Positions 41,112-52,166 of a stretch of DNA of 64,000 bases are shown here, piece by piece. Both the position numbers and the translations under genes were made by a program. Origin of the DNA: Streptomyces sp. NRRL WC-3742. GTDB taxonomy: Bacteria > Actinomycetota > Actinomycetes > Streptomycetales > Streptomycetaceae. The stretch spans positions 18,726-82,725 of the forward strand of contig NZ_JOCF01000028.1 in NCBI RefSeq assembly GCF_000720635.1. The letters are read 5' to 3'. The notes beneath the pieces are model-generated. The model searched no databases and was not told the origin of the DNA. It saw only the letters and a program-made list of their open reading frames with translations. Within the stretch, counting starts at the first letter, position 1, and each line of letters begins with the position of its first letter.

Positions 41112-41675
41112 ATGAACACCACCACCGTTCCTGGGGGGCCTCCGGTGCCGAAGCCACTGCTGTTCCTGGACGTCGACGGGGTGCTGAACCCGGTCTGCCC
41201 GCACCCGGACGCCGGATTCGACACGCACACCCTGCTCGGCTACGCCGTCCTGCTCAGCGACCGGCACGGCCGGTGGCTGCGCGAACTCGCCGGCACCTAC
41301 GACCTCGTCTGGGCGACCACCTGGGAGGACCACGCCAACGAGCACATCGCCCCGGCGATCGGCCTCGACCCCCTCCCGGTGGTCCGCTTCACCGGCTACG
41401 TCCCCCAGCCCGGGGACCCGCGCGTCCCCCTGATGGAACTGTTCTCCGCCGCCAAGTGGGCCCCGCTGCTGCGCTACGCCGCCGGGCGCCCCTTCGCCTG
41501 GGTCGACGACGTCATCCCCACCCGGCTGGTGCGCAACTCCCTCTGGCGCCGCGACCGCCTGCTGCTGCGCATCGACCCCGGCCAGGGCCTGGAGCGCCAC
41601 CACGTCGAGCGGCTGCTCACCCACCCGCCGCGCGAGCAGGTGCTCGGGGGACTCAGGGGGTCGGCAGCCAGCTGA
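41112..41675 (+). CDS. HAD-like phosphatase domain protein
   Basis: 187 residues. PLLFLDVDGVLNPV near 15 carries the HAD nucleophile and acid/base Asp pair. DLVWATTWEDHAN holds the motif II Thr and FAWVDDVIP the motif IV acidic residues. It resembles the small HAD proteins called Swiss Army Knife RNA-repair-like hydrolases. Substrate unknown. ATG at 41112 or GTG at 41145. Its last 23 bases overlap the convergent CPBP gene. Confidence 0.8.
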   Translation: MNTTTVPGGPPVPKPLLFLDVDGVLNPVCPHPDAGFDTHTLLGYAVLLSDRHGRWLRELAGTYDLVWATTWEDHANEHIAPAIGLDPLPVVRFTGYVPQPGDPRVPLMELFSAAKWAPLLRYAAGRPFAWVDDVIPTRLVRNSLWRRDRLLLRIDPGQGLERHHVERLLTHPPREQVLGGLRGSAAS

Positions 41676-42468
41676 CGTGCCCGGCGAGCAGCGCGTACCC
41701 GACGAAGGCCACCGTGTCGATCAGCGCGTGCGCCGCCACCAGCGGCATCACCCGCCCCCAGCGCCGGTACAGCAGGCAGAACACCGCCCCCATCACCATG
41801 TTGCCGACCAGCCCGCCGACCCCCTGGTACAGGTGGTACGAGCCGCGCAGCGCCGAGCTCGCCACCAGCATCGCCGGCCAGGACCACCCCCGGCGGCTCA
41901 GCCGGCGCAGCAGGTAGCCGAGGACGATGACCTCCTCGAGGATCGCGTTCTGCCAGGCCGACATCACCAGCACCGGCACCCGCCACCACACGTCCGGCAG
42001 CCCGGAGGGCGCCACCGTCAGGTTGTACCCGGCCGCCTGCGAGGCCAGGTACAGCACCAGCCCGGAGCCGCCGATCGCCGCCGCCACGGCCGCGCCCCGG
42101 CCGAGGTCGCGCAGCTTCTGCCCGAGGTCGAAGCCCAGCACCCGCAGCGAGACGCCCTCACGCACCAGCAGGTACCCGACGAGCGCGACGGGTGCCAGGC
42201 CACGGCAGATGTAGTAGAGCTGCCACACCAGGTCCAGCCAGGGCCGCCCCGGTGCCCGAGAGCCGTTGAGGGTGGCGACCTGCTGGCCCAGCTTGATCGG
42301 CTCGGTGAGCGAGCCCGCGAAGCTGATCAGCGCGCTGACCCCGCTGGCCCCGAGCGAGAGCGCCAGCACGATCAGCAGTTCCACACCGAGCAGCCGGCGG
42401 CTCGCCCTCACGCTCTCCGGGTCGGCCGGGTCGGCCGGCTCCGTCGGCTCGGTCGGGACGGTGGTCAC
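41653..42468 (-). CDS. CPBP-family intramembrane metalloprotease
   Basis: 271 residues, about eight helices. The CPBP/ABI motifs are present in order: ILEEVIVLGYLLRRL (Glu-Glu), ASSALRGSYHLYQGVGG (His) and VAAHALIDTVAF (His). These are Rce1-like membrane proteases or self-immunity proteins. An acidic Pro/Thr-rich N-terminus precedes helix 1. The C-terminal coding overlaps the HAD gene tail-to-tail by 23 bases. Confidence 0.85.
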   Translation of the reverse strand: MTTVPTEPTEPADPADPESVRASRRLLGVELLIVLALSLGASGVSALISFAGSLTEPIKLGQQVATLNGSRAPGRPWLDLVWQLYYICRGLAPVALVGYLLVREGVSLRVLGFDLGQKLRDLGRGAAVAAAIGGSGLVLYLASQAAGYNLTVAPSGLPDVWWRVPVLVMSAWQNAILEEVIVLGYLLRRLSRRGWSWPAMLVASSALRGSYHLYQGVGGLVGNMVMGAVFCLLYRRWGRVMPLVAAHALIDTVAFVGYALLAGHVSWLPTP

Positions 42469-42550
42469 GGGGGCTCCAGGAGGGCGGTCGTCCCCACGGC
42501 CGACCAGCCGCAGGAACGATCATCCTGACACAGCGCCCCGGACAGGCCCC

Positions 42551-44056
42551 CTAGCCCACCGGCCAGGTGTGCACCGGCTCCCCCGTGCGCATGTGCTCGG
42601 CGTAGCGCCGGGTCATCGCGGCGAGCGCGGTCGGCCGGTCCATCCCGTACCGCTCGCGCAGCCGGTGGAAGGTGGCGCTCTGCCAGGAGGCGCCGTTGGT
42701 GCGGCGCAGGCAGCGCTGCTCGATGATGCCCAGGTACCGGTCCCGGTCGCCGGGCTCGACGCCCCACTCGTCCAGCCCCTGGTGGGCCATCGGCAGCAGC
42801 TCGTCCAGCACCAGGTCGACGGCCGGGACGGTGGCGAGCCCGCCTCCGCGGCCCGCCCGCCCGGAGCGCGGCCACTGGAACACCGCGTCGATGCCGTAGC
42901 GGGCGCCCTGGCGGAAGTTCTCGTCCGCCTTCTCGAACGACAGCCGCGTCCACACCGGCCGGGGCTGCTCGGCGAGCACCCGCACCAGCCCGTAGTAGAA
43001 GGCCGCGTTGGCGAGGGTGTCGGCCACCGTCGGCCCGGCCGGCAGCGCCCGGTTCTCCACTCGCAGGTGCGCCACCCCGCCGGCGACGTCGTAGACGGGC
43101 CGGTTCCAGCGGTAGATGGTGCCGTTGTGCAGCCGCATCTCGGCGAGCCTGGGCGCGCCACCGGAGGCCAGCACCTTCAGCGGGTCCTCGTCGTCGCAAA
43201 TCGGCAGCAGCGCCGGGAAGTAGCGCAGGTTCTCCTCGAACAGGTCGTAGGCCGAGTCCACCCAGCGCTCGCCGAACCAGGTGATCGGGCGCACGCCCTG
43301 CGCCTTGAGCTCCGCCGAGCGGGTGTCGCAGGCTTGCTGGAAGAGCACCGGACGGGTCTCGCGCCACAGCTCCCGCCCGAACAGGAAGGGCGAGTTGGCG
43401 CCGAGCGCCAGCTGCGGGCCGCAGATCGCCTGGGCGGCGTTCCAGACCGAGGAGAACCGCTGCGGGGTCACCTGGAGGTGCAGTTGCAGGGAGGTCGCGG
43501 CCGCCTCGGCGACCATGGTGATCGACTCCAGCTGGAGGTGCTCGACCCCCTCGATGTCCAGGGCGATCTCCTCGCCCCTGGCGGCCAGGATCTGGTCGCT
43601 GAGCAGGCTGTAGCGCTGGTTGCCGCTCATCGCGTCCAGCCCGGTGTGGCCGTGCTCCAGGGTCGGCAGGATGCCCACCATGACGATCCTGGCCCCGGCC
43701 TCGGCGGCCCGGCGGTCGGCGTAGCGCAGGCCCGTGTCGATCTCCTCGCGCAGGTCCTCGAAGACGTGCCCGCAGAGCCGGTGCGGCGCGATGTTGACCT
43801 CGATGTTGAACCGGCCGAGCTCGGTCTGGAAGTCGCTGGAGCCGATCGCGCTGAGCACCTGCGCGTTGTGCATCACCGGCAGGCCCTGGTCGTCGGCCAG
43901 GTTGAGTTCGATCTCCAGGCCCATCACGGCGCGGGGCCGGTCGAAGCGGTTCTCGCTCAGCATCCGCCCGAGCGCGTCCTGGCATGCCTGGAGCTTGCGC
44001 CGGTACAGCTGCCGGTCCGCCAGATCCGCTCGTGTGGCCACGACCTTCTCGCCCAC
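42551..44056 (-). CDS. Glutamate-cysteine ligase (GCS2)-family protein
   Basis: 501 residues. MGLEIELNLAD (Glu-x-Glu metal motif), FNIEVNIAPHRLCG, LQLHLQVTP, GANSPFLFGRELWRETRPVLF and RVENRALPAGPTV are hallmarks of GCS2/YbdK-type carboxylate-amine ligases. Streptomycetes make mycothiol rather than glutathione, so gamma-glutamylcysteine formation is not assured; the amine substrate is open. The GTG at 44056 has AGGAGG eight bases upstream. Confidence 0.88.
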   Translation of the reverse strand: MGEKVVATRADLADRQLYRRKLQACQDALGRMLSENRFDRPRAVMGLEIELNLADDQGLPVMHNAQVLSAIGSSDFQTELGRFNIEVNIAPHRLCGHVFEDLREEIDTGLRYADRRAAEAGARIVMVGILPTLEHGHTGLDAMSGNQRYSLLSDQILAARGEEIALDIEGVEHLQLESITMVAEAAATSLQLHLQVTPQRFSSVWNAAQAICGPQLALGANSPFLFGRELWRETRPVLFQQACDTRSAELKAQGVRPITWFGERWVDSAYDLFEENLRYFPALLPICDDEDPLKVLASGGAPRLAEMRLHNGTIYRWNRPVYDVAGGVAHLRVENRALPAGPTVADTLANAAFYYGLVRVLAEQPRPVWTRLSFEKADENFRQGARYGIDAVFQWPRSGRAGRGGGLATVPAVDLVLDELLPMAHQGLDEWGVEPGDRDRYLGIIEQRCLRRTNGASWQSATFHRLRERYGMDRPTALAAMTRRYAEHMRTGEPVHTWPVG

Positions 44057-44144
44057 GGTTCCCCTCCTCCTGAACCACCCGTCGACCGACCGTGCCACAG
44101 CATCATGCCCACCTCGAAGATCGATACCCGAATGGCTCTACTGG

Positions 44145-44220
44145 CTTGCAATGCAAGGCAACTGACGCGGATTCACCAAATCTGTCAACTTGCCCGAGGC
44201 CACCGCCTGTGATAAACAGG
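44145..44220. promoter_or_regulatory. Two palindromes in a lower-GC divergent intergenic region
   Basis: CTTGC-AAT-GCAAG (44145-44157) and CCTGT-GATAA-ACAGG (44206-44220) lie between the ligase gene and the following small gene, in a stretch that is AT-richer than its surroundings (44110-44240). They may be operators. The remaining bases to 44430 show nothing I can name. Confidence 0.4.
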
Positions 44221-44430
44221 TCACCCTGCGCATCTGTTCGAAGGAATTCGCACAGCGCGCCGGCCGGTCGCCCGTTCCCGCCCCGAGCCCCTCGTCGACG
44301 GCGGCGACAGCGCCGGCACCGCGATCCTGCACAACCGGACACGGCCAGGCTCCCGTCAATGCCGACGCACCCGCGCCACGCCGGTATGCCGCACTCGCAC
44401 GCCGATCTCGCACGGAGGGCGGACCCCGCC

Positions 44431-45006
44431 ATGACTCTGCAGACCCCCCAGCCCCCACCGAGCGCGCTGCGCGCCGTCCTGGGGGCACTCGACTCGGAGA
44501 CAGCGCTGCGCCAGCCGGCCGCCGCCGCACTACTCCATCCGACCGGCCCCCTGCTGCCCGCCCACCCGCTCGCCGTCCACGTCCTGGACGGCCCCCGGGC
44601 CGAACTCTCCGCCGCCCGCCGCACGGGCTGGCGCTTCCTGATCAAGGACGGTCCCGAGGTGGCCGCCGCCGCGGAGGTGGTGCAGAGCGCCGAGGGGCAC
44701 ACCTTCTCCCACTTCACCGCCGGCCCCTACCTCGACTCGACGGTCCGGGCGCTGCGCCAGGCGTGGCAGATCGCCCAGGGCTCCCGCGCCCAGCGCCGGC
44801 CCCGGCTGCTGACCTTCCCCGGCCAGTACGCGACGGCCCTGTGGCTGCACAGCCCCGAGGCCGACCCGTCCGCCGACCTGCTGATCCCGCTCGCCCCGGC
44901 CCCGCTCGGCGTCACCGCCCACCGCGCCTACCCGGCGGCCGACCTGCTCCCCCTGCTCGCCCGCGCACCCCTGACGGCGAGGCCCCTGCTGCTCGGCTCC
45001 CCCTGA
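44431..45006 (+). CDS. Hypothetical protein, streptomycete-type
   Basis: 191 residues, soluble, Ala/Leu/Pro-rich, with LRAVLGALDSETALRQPAAAALL near the start and DGPEVAAAAEVVQSAEGHTFSHF and FPGQYATALWLH in the middle. No motif tells a function. Start ATG at 44431 with GGAGGG upstream at a rather long spacing; an ATG at 44386 is also in frame. Codon usage agrees with a real gene and it ends in a terminator. Confidence 0.65.
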   Translation: MTLQTPQPPPSALRAVLGALDSETALRQPAAAALLHPTGPLLPAHPLAVHVLDGPRAELSAARRTGWRFLIKDGPEVAAAAEVVQSAEGHTFSHFTAGPYLDSTVRALRQAWQIAQGSRAQRRPRLLTFPGQYATALWLHSPEADPSADLLIPLAPAPLGVTAHRAYPAADLLPLLARAPLTARPLLLGSP

Positions 45007-45025
45007 GCCGTCCGCGCAACCGCAC

Positions 45026-45054
45026 GGGCCGCCGGGCACCCCGCCCGGCGGCCC
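45026..45054 (+). terminator. Hairpin terminator after the hypothetical gene
   Basis: A perfect 12-bp stem (45026-45037 with 45043-45054) and 5-base loop, 19 bases past the stop codon. Confidence 0.8.
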
Positions 45055-45424
45055 GCCGCCGTACCCGCTCGACGCTCGCTCGACGGCCACTCGGACGGCC
45101 TCTCACCCTTTCGGAGGACTCCGCATGGCCCCTTTGGGCCATGCCGTGCCTGGCCCACCTGTGCGCACTTTCCCCCTCGGCCCACCTGAACGGGTGATCT
45201 CTACCCGGGAGTTGTGGCGCATGTCACCAAATACCTGCGCGCACGTCCCCGGATGCCGACACTGGGAACCAGCGTGGAAGGACCACCTGTCCTACCCACT
45301 TGAGTGCCGGTCAACACCTGGTCGGCGCATGGACAGAATCCGGCCACCGCGGCGGCACCCGGAGACACACTCGACGGGCGACCGCACCACGGGGAGGATC
45401 GCAGAGCGAAGCGAGGGTACGCGT
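45055..45424. other. Intergenic region before the DUF5999 gene
   Basis: 370 bases. Frames open here lack sensible composition or ribosome sites. The stretch 45190-45310 is somewhat AT-richer and probably contains the promoter and leader of the small DUF5999 gene. No further element recognised. Confidence 0.3.
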
Positions 45425-45616
45425 ATGTGCCAGCACCGTCCTGAGTGCCCATCGGCCGAGTCCGAGGACCGCGAAGCCGCCGTACCGGTGGCCTGCCACC
45501 CGGAGCAGGGCTGGAGCCTGCTCTGCAACGGCGTCGTCCTCTTCGAGGACACCGGAGAGCTGCTGCCCGACGGCCGGGTGATCGCCCCGCGCCGGGCCGT
45601 CGCCCACGCGGCCTGA
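45425..45616 (+). CDS. Small DUF5999-type protein
   Basis: 63 residues: MCQHRPECPSAESEDREAA, then HPEQGWSLLCNGVVLFEDTG and ELLPDGRVIAPRR. I recognise this as a small protein found almost everywhere in streptomycetes (DUF5999). Function unknown. The N-terminal Cys-x-His-x4-Cys and a third Cys (LLCNG) could bind a metal. GAGGG lies eight bases before the ATG. Confidence 0.85.
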   Translation: MCQHRPECPSAESEDREAAVPVACHPEQGWSLLCNGVVLFEDTGELLPDGRVIAPRRAVAHAA

Positions 45617-45682
45617 CCACCGGCCCGGCCCGACCGAACGGCGCGGAGCAGCCGCCGACCCTACGGAAGCGAAGCGAAGCGG

Positions 45683-45718
45683 GCGGGGCCCCGGCGAACG
45701 GTTTCGCCGGGGCCCCGC
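45683..45718. terminator. Bidirectional hairpin between DUF5999 and gcvP
   Basis: A perfect 16-bp stem (45683-45698 with 45703-45718) and 4-base loop. It lies between convergent stops at 45616 and 45737. Confidence 0.9.
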
Positions 45719-45736
45719 CTCACACGCATCCGCCGG

Positions 45737-48637
<2,901 letters not shown>

Positions 48638-48734
48638 GGTGGTCTCCTGGTCACGGACCGGGGGGCACGCACGCCGGCCGGCTGAGCCGCTGGTGACAGC
48701 GGTTCGGCCTCGGGCGGGCGCACCCGGCGGGCCT

Positions 48735-48966
48735 CCCCCTCTGTCATCGGGACCTGAGAGCTTCACCCGTACGCAGCGCTGTGGGCGCCGCGTCTGGCTT
48801 GCACCGTCGGTGAGGGTGGTGGTGTCGGCTCCCGCGCCGGCGCTCCTGCCCTGCTTTCCAGAGTGACCTATCCCGCACGGTACGGATGCCTGAGAGATTC
48901 CGGGGAGGAGTTGCTCCTTCGGCGCCCCTACCAGCGGTTTTCACTGGCGGGGACTCTCCCGCGCGG
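48735..48966 (-). ncRNA. Tandem glycine riboswitch upstream of gcvP
   Basis: On the minus strand two glycine aptamers follow each other. Aptamer 1 runs from GCGGGAGAGTCCC through GCGCCGAAGGAGCAACTCC and AATCTCTCAGGCA to GATAGGTCACTCTGG. Aptamer 2 has the ACCGACGGTGCAAGC block, then GGTGAAGCTCTCAGG and GATGACAGAG, about 100 bases before the gcvP start. Glycine binding is expected to switch expression on. Boundaries are approximate. Confidence 0.95.
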
Positions 48967-49208
48967 GCTCGGCGGTCGGGGCCCAGGGTACCAGCGGGAG
49001 GCCCTCCGATCACGGGTGCGTCAGGTCACTCGGGGTCTACGCGCGTGGCGTCGGAAATGCCCCGGACGGCCCAGCGCGCAGCCCGTCCGGCCGCACCCCG
49101 CTCGCGCCCCCGCGGACGATGCCCTTGGGTGTGAAGAGGCGGACGGTCGGGGTGCTCCGGCCGCCGTACCTGCGGGAGTTCCGCAGGCGCAGCGCACTGG
49201 AGGAAAGA

Positions 49209-50354
49209 GTGCAGACCGACATCGACCCCCGGGACCTCATCGGCCACAAGGCGGTCGACCGCAACGGAGACAAGATCGGCACCGTCGACGAGGTGTACCT
49301 GGACGACGCCACCGGCCGGCCCGAGTGGGCCGCCGTCCGGACGGGCATCTTCGGCCGGGACGCCTTCGTCCCGCTCACCACGAGCGAGTTCTCCGGCGAC
49401 GAGCTCCGCGTGCCGTACGACAAGTCGCTGGTCAAGGAGTCCCCGGACTTCGGCGTGGGCCAGCACCTGTCGCCCGCCCAGGAGCTCCAGCTCTACCGCT
49501 ACTACGGCCTCGACACCCCGGTGGACGGCCACCCGGCGCCGGAACCCTCCCGCCTGGCCGCGGAGCCCGACCTGGACTTCGGCACCACGGCGGCGGCCGC
49601 CACCGGCGCCGCCCCGCGGGCCTTCCACTCCCCCGAGCCCGCCGCGGCCCTCGCGACCGCGCCCGCCCCCTCGACCCCGACCACCATGACGGCGACCACC
49701 ACGACCACCAGCACCGCCCCGGAGGCCAACGTGCGGACCCTCAGCACCCCCGCGCCCGCCGCTGCCACCACCACCGTCCCGGTGGTCGAGCCCAAGCCGC
49801 AGCCCGCCGCCCCCGTCCCCGCCGAGCGCCCGGCCCCCTCGGCCGCCACCACTGCGCGGACGGACGGCGCCGCCACCACCTCGCCCAGCGGCCCGCTGGA
49901 GATCACCTGCCGCGAGGAGCGGCTGGAGATCACCACCGAGTGGCACACCGTGGGCACCGCGAAGCTGCGCAAGTACGTGACCAGCGAGCAGGTCGAGCGC
50001 CGCGTCCCGGTGGTGCGCGAGCGCGTGCGGGTGGAGCGGATGCCGGTGAGCGAGGCCGAGCGCGCCTCGCTGACGGAGAAGGACATCGCCGAGGCGGTGG
50101 AGGAGGTCACCCTGCGCGAGGAGCGCCCGGTGGTCCGCAAGTACCTCGCCCCGATCGAGCGGGTCCGCCTGGTCGTCGAGCGCTACACGGCCGAGGAGGT
50201 CGTCCGGGACGAGCTGCGCCGCGAGCACGTCGAGGTCCAGGACTCCACCCCCGGCGCCCCCGCCCCCGACCTCCCGGCCGCGGGCGTCCCGGCCACGGGC
50301 GTCCCGGTCGCGGACGGCTCCCGCCCGGCGGCGGCGATGCGGCCCCTGTCCTGA
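49209..50354 (+). CDS. PRC-barrel and DUF2382 (YsnF/AvaK-like) protein
   Basis: 381 residues in three parts. An N-terminal PRC barrel (about 3-95: DLIGHKAVDRNGDKIGTVDEVYLDD, VPLTTSEFSGDELRVPY) is followed by an Ala/Pro/Thr-rich linker of about 120 residues. A DUF2382 domain (about 232-360) then has repeating charged motifs such as EERLEITTEWHTVGTAKLRK and VTLREERPVVRKYL. Such proteins are stress- or membrane-associated, function not established. GTG start with GGAGGAAAG directly upstream. Confidence 0.88.
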   Translation: MQTDIDPRDLIGHKAVDRNGDKIGTVDEVYLDDATGRPEWAAVRTGIFGRDAFVPLTTSEFSGDELRVPYDKSLVKESPDFGVGQHLSPAQELQLYRYYGLDTPVDGHPAPEPSRLAAEPDLDFGTTAAAATGAAPRAFHSPEPAAALATAPAPSTPTTMTATTTTTSTAPEANVRTLSTPAPAAATTTVPVVEPKPQPAAPVPAERPAPSAATTARTDGAATTSPSGPLEITCREERLEITTEWHTVGTAKLRKYVTSEQVERRVPVVRERVRVERMPVSEAERASLTEKDIAEAVEEVTLREERPVVRKYLAPIERVRLVVERYTAEEVVRDELRREHVEVQDSTPGAPAPDLPAAGVPATGVPVADGSRPAAAMRPLS

Positions 50355-50367
50355 CGGTTCGCCACCA

Positions 50368-50399
50368 GGGCCCCGGACCACCCGGTCCGGGGCCCTGTC
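50368..50399 (+). terminator. Hairpin terminator after the PRC/DUF2382 gene
   Basis: A perfect 14-bp stem (50368-50381 with 50386-50399) and 4-base loop, 13 bases past the stop. Confidence 0.88.
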
Positions 50400-50437
50400 G
50401 CATGCCGGGACCGGCCCGGCCGTTCTCCTTTGCCAAA

Positions 50438-50484
50438 GCTTAACCACTCGATATTTGACACTCTTAACTATCTCCCGGCATCGT
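50438..50484 (+). promoter_or_regulatory. AT-rich promoter region of the MFS gene
   Basis: A sharply AT-richer island holds a consensus -35 TTGACA (50455-50460) and, 18 bases on, CATCGT as a poor -10. CTTAAC occurs twice (near 50439 and 50463) flanking CACTC motifs, a possible operator. This is the most AT-rich promoter in the window apart from the 16.3-kb one. Confidence 0.5.
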
Positions 50485-50522
50485 TACTTCAGTTCATTCA
50501 CTATGTACGGGAGGAAGCAACC

Positions 50523-52016
50523 GTGAGTGAGGCACTCAAGCCCACCATCGCGGCCGAGAAGCAGAGCACCGCCCGGGTCCTGCCGGCCCTCATCCTGGCG
50601 ATGCTGTCGTTCAGCGTGATCCAGACCGCCGTCGTCCCGATCCTGCCCTCGCTGGCCAAGGAACTGGACGTCTCCGGCTCCAACATCACCTGGCTGATGA
50701 CCGCCAACCTGCTCTCCGCCGCCGTGCTGACTCCCCTGCTGGGCCGCTTCGGCGACCTCCGGGGCCGCAAGCCGATGCTGCTGATCTCGCTGGTCGGCCT
50801 GGTCGCGGGCTCGGCCCTGGCGGTCGGCACCCACTCCTTCACCTGGCTGGTCGTCGCCCGCGTCCTGCAGGGCGCCGGCGGTGGCGTGATGCCGCTGGCG
50901 ATCAGCATCGTCCGCGACGAACTGCCCCGGCAGAAGGTCACCGGCGGCGTCGCCGCCATCTCCGCCTCGATGGGCGTCGGCTCCGGCCTCGGCCTGGTCG
51001 CCACCGGTCTCCTGCTGGAGCACTGGAACTACAAGTCGATCTTCTGGATGGGCCTGGTCTTCGGCCTGATCGCCATCGCCCTGGTCGTCTTCCGCGTCCC
51101 GACCGACCCGGTGACCGACAAGGAGGGCGGCGCCGACCCGCTCGGCGCACTCACCCTCGCCGGCTGGCTCTCCGCCCTGCTCGTCGCCGTCAGCCAGGGC
51201 AACCACTGGGGCTGGACCTCCACCAAGACCCTCGGCCTCTTCGCCGTGGCCGCCGTGGTCGCCCTCGTCTGGGGGATCATCGAGACCAAGGTCGCGCACC
51301 CGCTGGTCGACATGAAGATGATGTCCCGCCCGGCCGTGGCCTTCACCAACCTGGCCGGCCTGCTCATCGGCTTCGGCATGTACGGCTCGTTCATGGTCAT
51401 CAGCAACTTCGCCCAGGCCCCGGACAAGATCACCCACTACGGCTTCACCGCGAGCGTCCTGCACGCCGGCATCATGCTGCTGCCCTCGGCCCTCGGCTCG
51501 ATGGTCGCCGCCCCGCTCGGCGCCCTGCTGATCGCCCGCCGCGGCCCGCGCCTGCCGCTCGTCGCCGGCGGTGTGCTCGGCGCCGTCGCCATGGCCTACC
51601 TGGCCCTGCGGCACAGCGCCGAGGGCGACATCTACACCGCCTCGGCGATCTTCGGCCTGGGCATCGGCCTGGCCTTCTCCGCGATGCCCGCCTACATCAA
51701 CGGCGCCGTCCCGGTGGAGCAGAGCGGCATCGCCAACGGCATGAACTCCGTGCTGCGCACGGTCGGCGGCGCGATCGGCACCGCCGTGATGGCCGCCATC
51801 CTGACCGGCGACACCATGAAGCTGCCGCCGCAGATCCCGCTGACGCTGCCCACCCTGGACGCCTTCAAGCACGCGTTCTGGACGGCCGCCGTGGTCTGCA
51901 TCGTCGCCGGTGCCGTCCCGTTCCTGATCCGCTCCGCGAAGTCGGCCACCGCCGTCACCGCCGGCGGCTCGGCCCCGCAGCACACCAGCCCCGAGCTGGC
52001 CAAGACCGACGCCTGA
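50523..52016 (+). CDS. DHA2-type MFS transporter
   Basis: 497 residues, about 14 helices. VVPILPSLAKELDVSGSNITW begins the transport domain, GRFGDLRGRKPMLL is motif A and RVLQGAGGGVMPLAISIVRD motif B. AVPVEQSGIANGMNSVLRTVGG is in the late half, as in EmrB/QacA pumps. It likely exports a drug or metabolite. GGGAGGAAG precedes the GTG at 50523; the frame back to 50430 runs through the promoter. No neighbouring regulator. Confidence 0.88.
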   Translation: MSEALKPTIAAEKQSTARVLPALILAMLSFSVIQTAVVPILPSLAKELDVSGSNITWLMTANLLSAAVLTPLLGRFGDLRGRKPMLLISLVGLVAGSALAVGTHSFTWLVVARVLQGAGGGVMPLAISIVRDELPRQKVTGGVAAISASMGVGSGLGLVATGLLLEHWNYKSIFWMGLVFGLIAIALVVFRVPTDPVTDKEGGADPLGALTLAGWLSALLVAVSQGNHWGWTSTKTLGLFAVAAVVALVWGIIETKVAHPLVDMKMMSRPAVAFTNLAGLLIGFGMYGSFMVISNFAQAPDKITHYGFTASVLHAGIMLLPSALGSMVAAPLGALLIARRGPRLPLVAGGVLGAVAMAYLALRHSAEGDIYTASAIFGLGIGLAFSAMPAYINGAVPVEQSGIANGMNSVLRTVGGAIGTAVMAAILTGDTMKLPPQIPLTLPTLDAFKHAFWTAAVVCIVAGAVPFLIRSAKSATAVTAGGSAPQHTSPELAKTDA

Positions 52017-52028
52017 CGAGGCGTCCGA

Positions 52029-52057
52029 CCCCCGCGCCCAGGGACAGGGCGCGGGGG
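52029..52057 (+). terminator. First hairpin after the MFS gene
   Basis: A perfect 11-bp stem (52029-52039 with 52047-52057), 12 bases past the stop. Confidence 0.75.
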
Positions 52058-52116
52058 CCCGGCCCGGCTGCGGCTCGTGAGGGCATCGCGACCGCACCCC
52101 GGCCGGCACGCAAATG

Positions 52117-52152
52117 CGGCCCCACCCGGTTTCTCCACACCGGGTGGGGCCG
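52117..52152. terminator. Second hairpin, between MFS and dinB
   Basis: A perfect 13-bp stem (52117-52129 with 52140-52152), extendable by one T-A pair. It lies 14 bases from the convergent dinB stop and probably terminates dinB. Confidence 0.8.
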
Positions 52153-52166
52153 TTCCGCGTCCCGCC

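Noticed and set aside
37385..41230. A 1281-codon minus-strand frame opposite the sugar porter, hydrolase and MFS genes
   Set aside because: Low-complexity Gly/Asp/His/Gln-rich antisense artefact of high GC3; three well-supported genes occupy the other strand.
49062..49090. CCGGACGG/CCGTCCGG hairpin as a terminator
   Set aside because: No gene ends there on either strand; possibly leader structure of the PRC/DUF2382 transcript, but too weakly supported to annotate.
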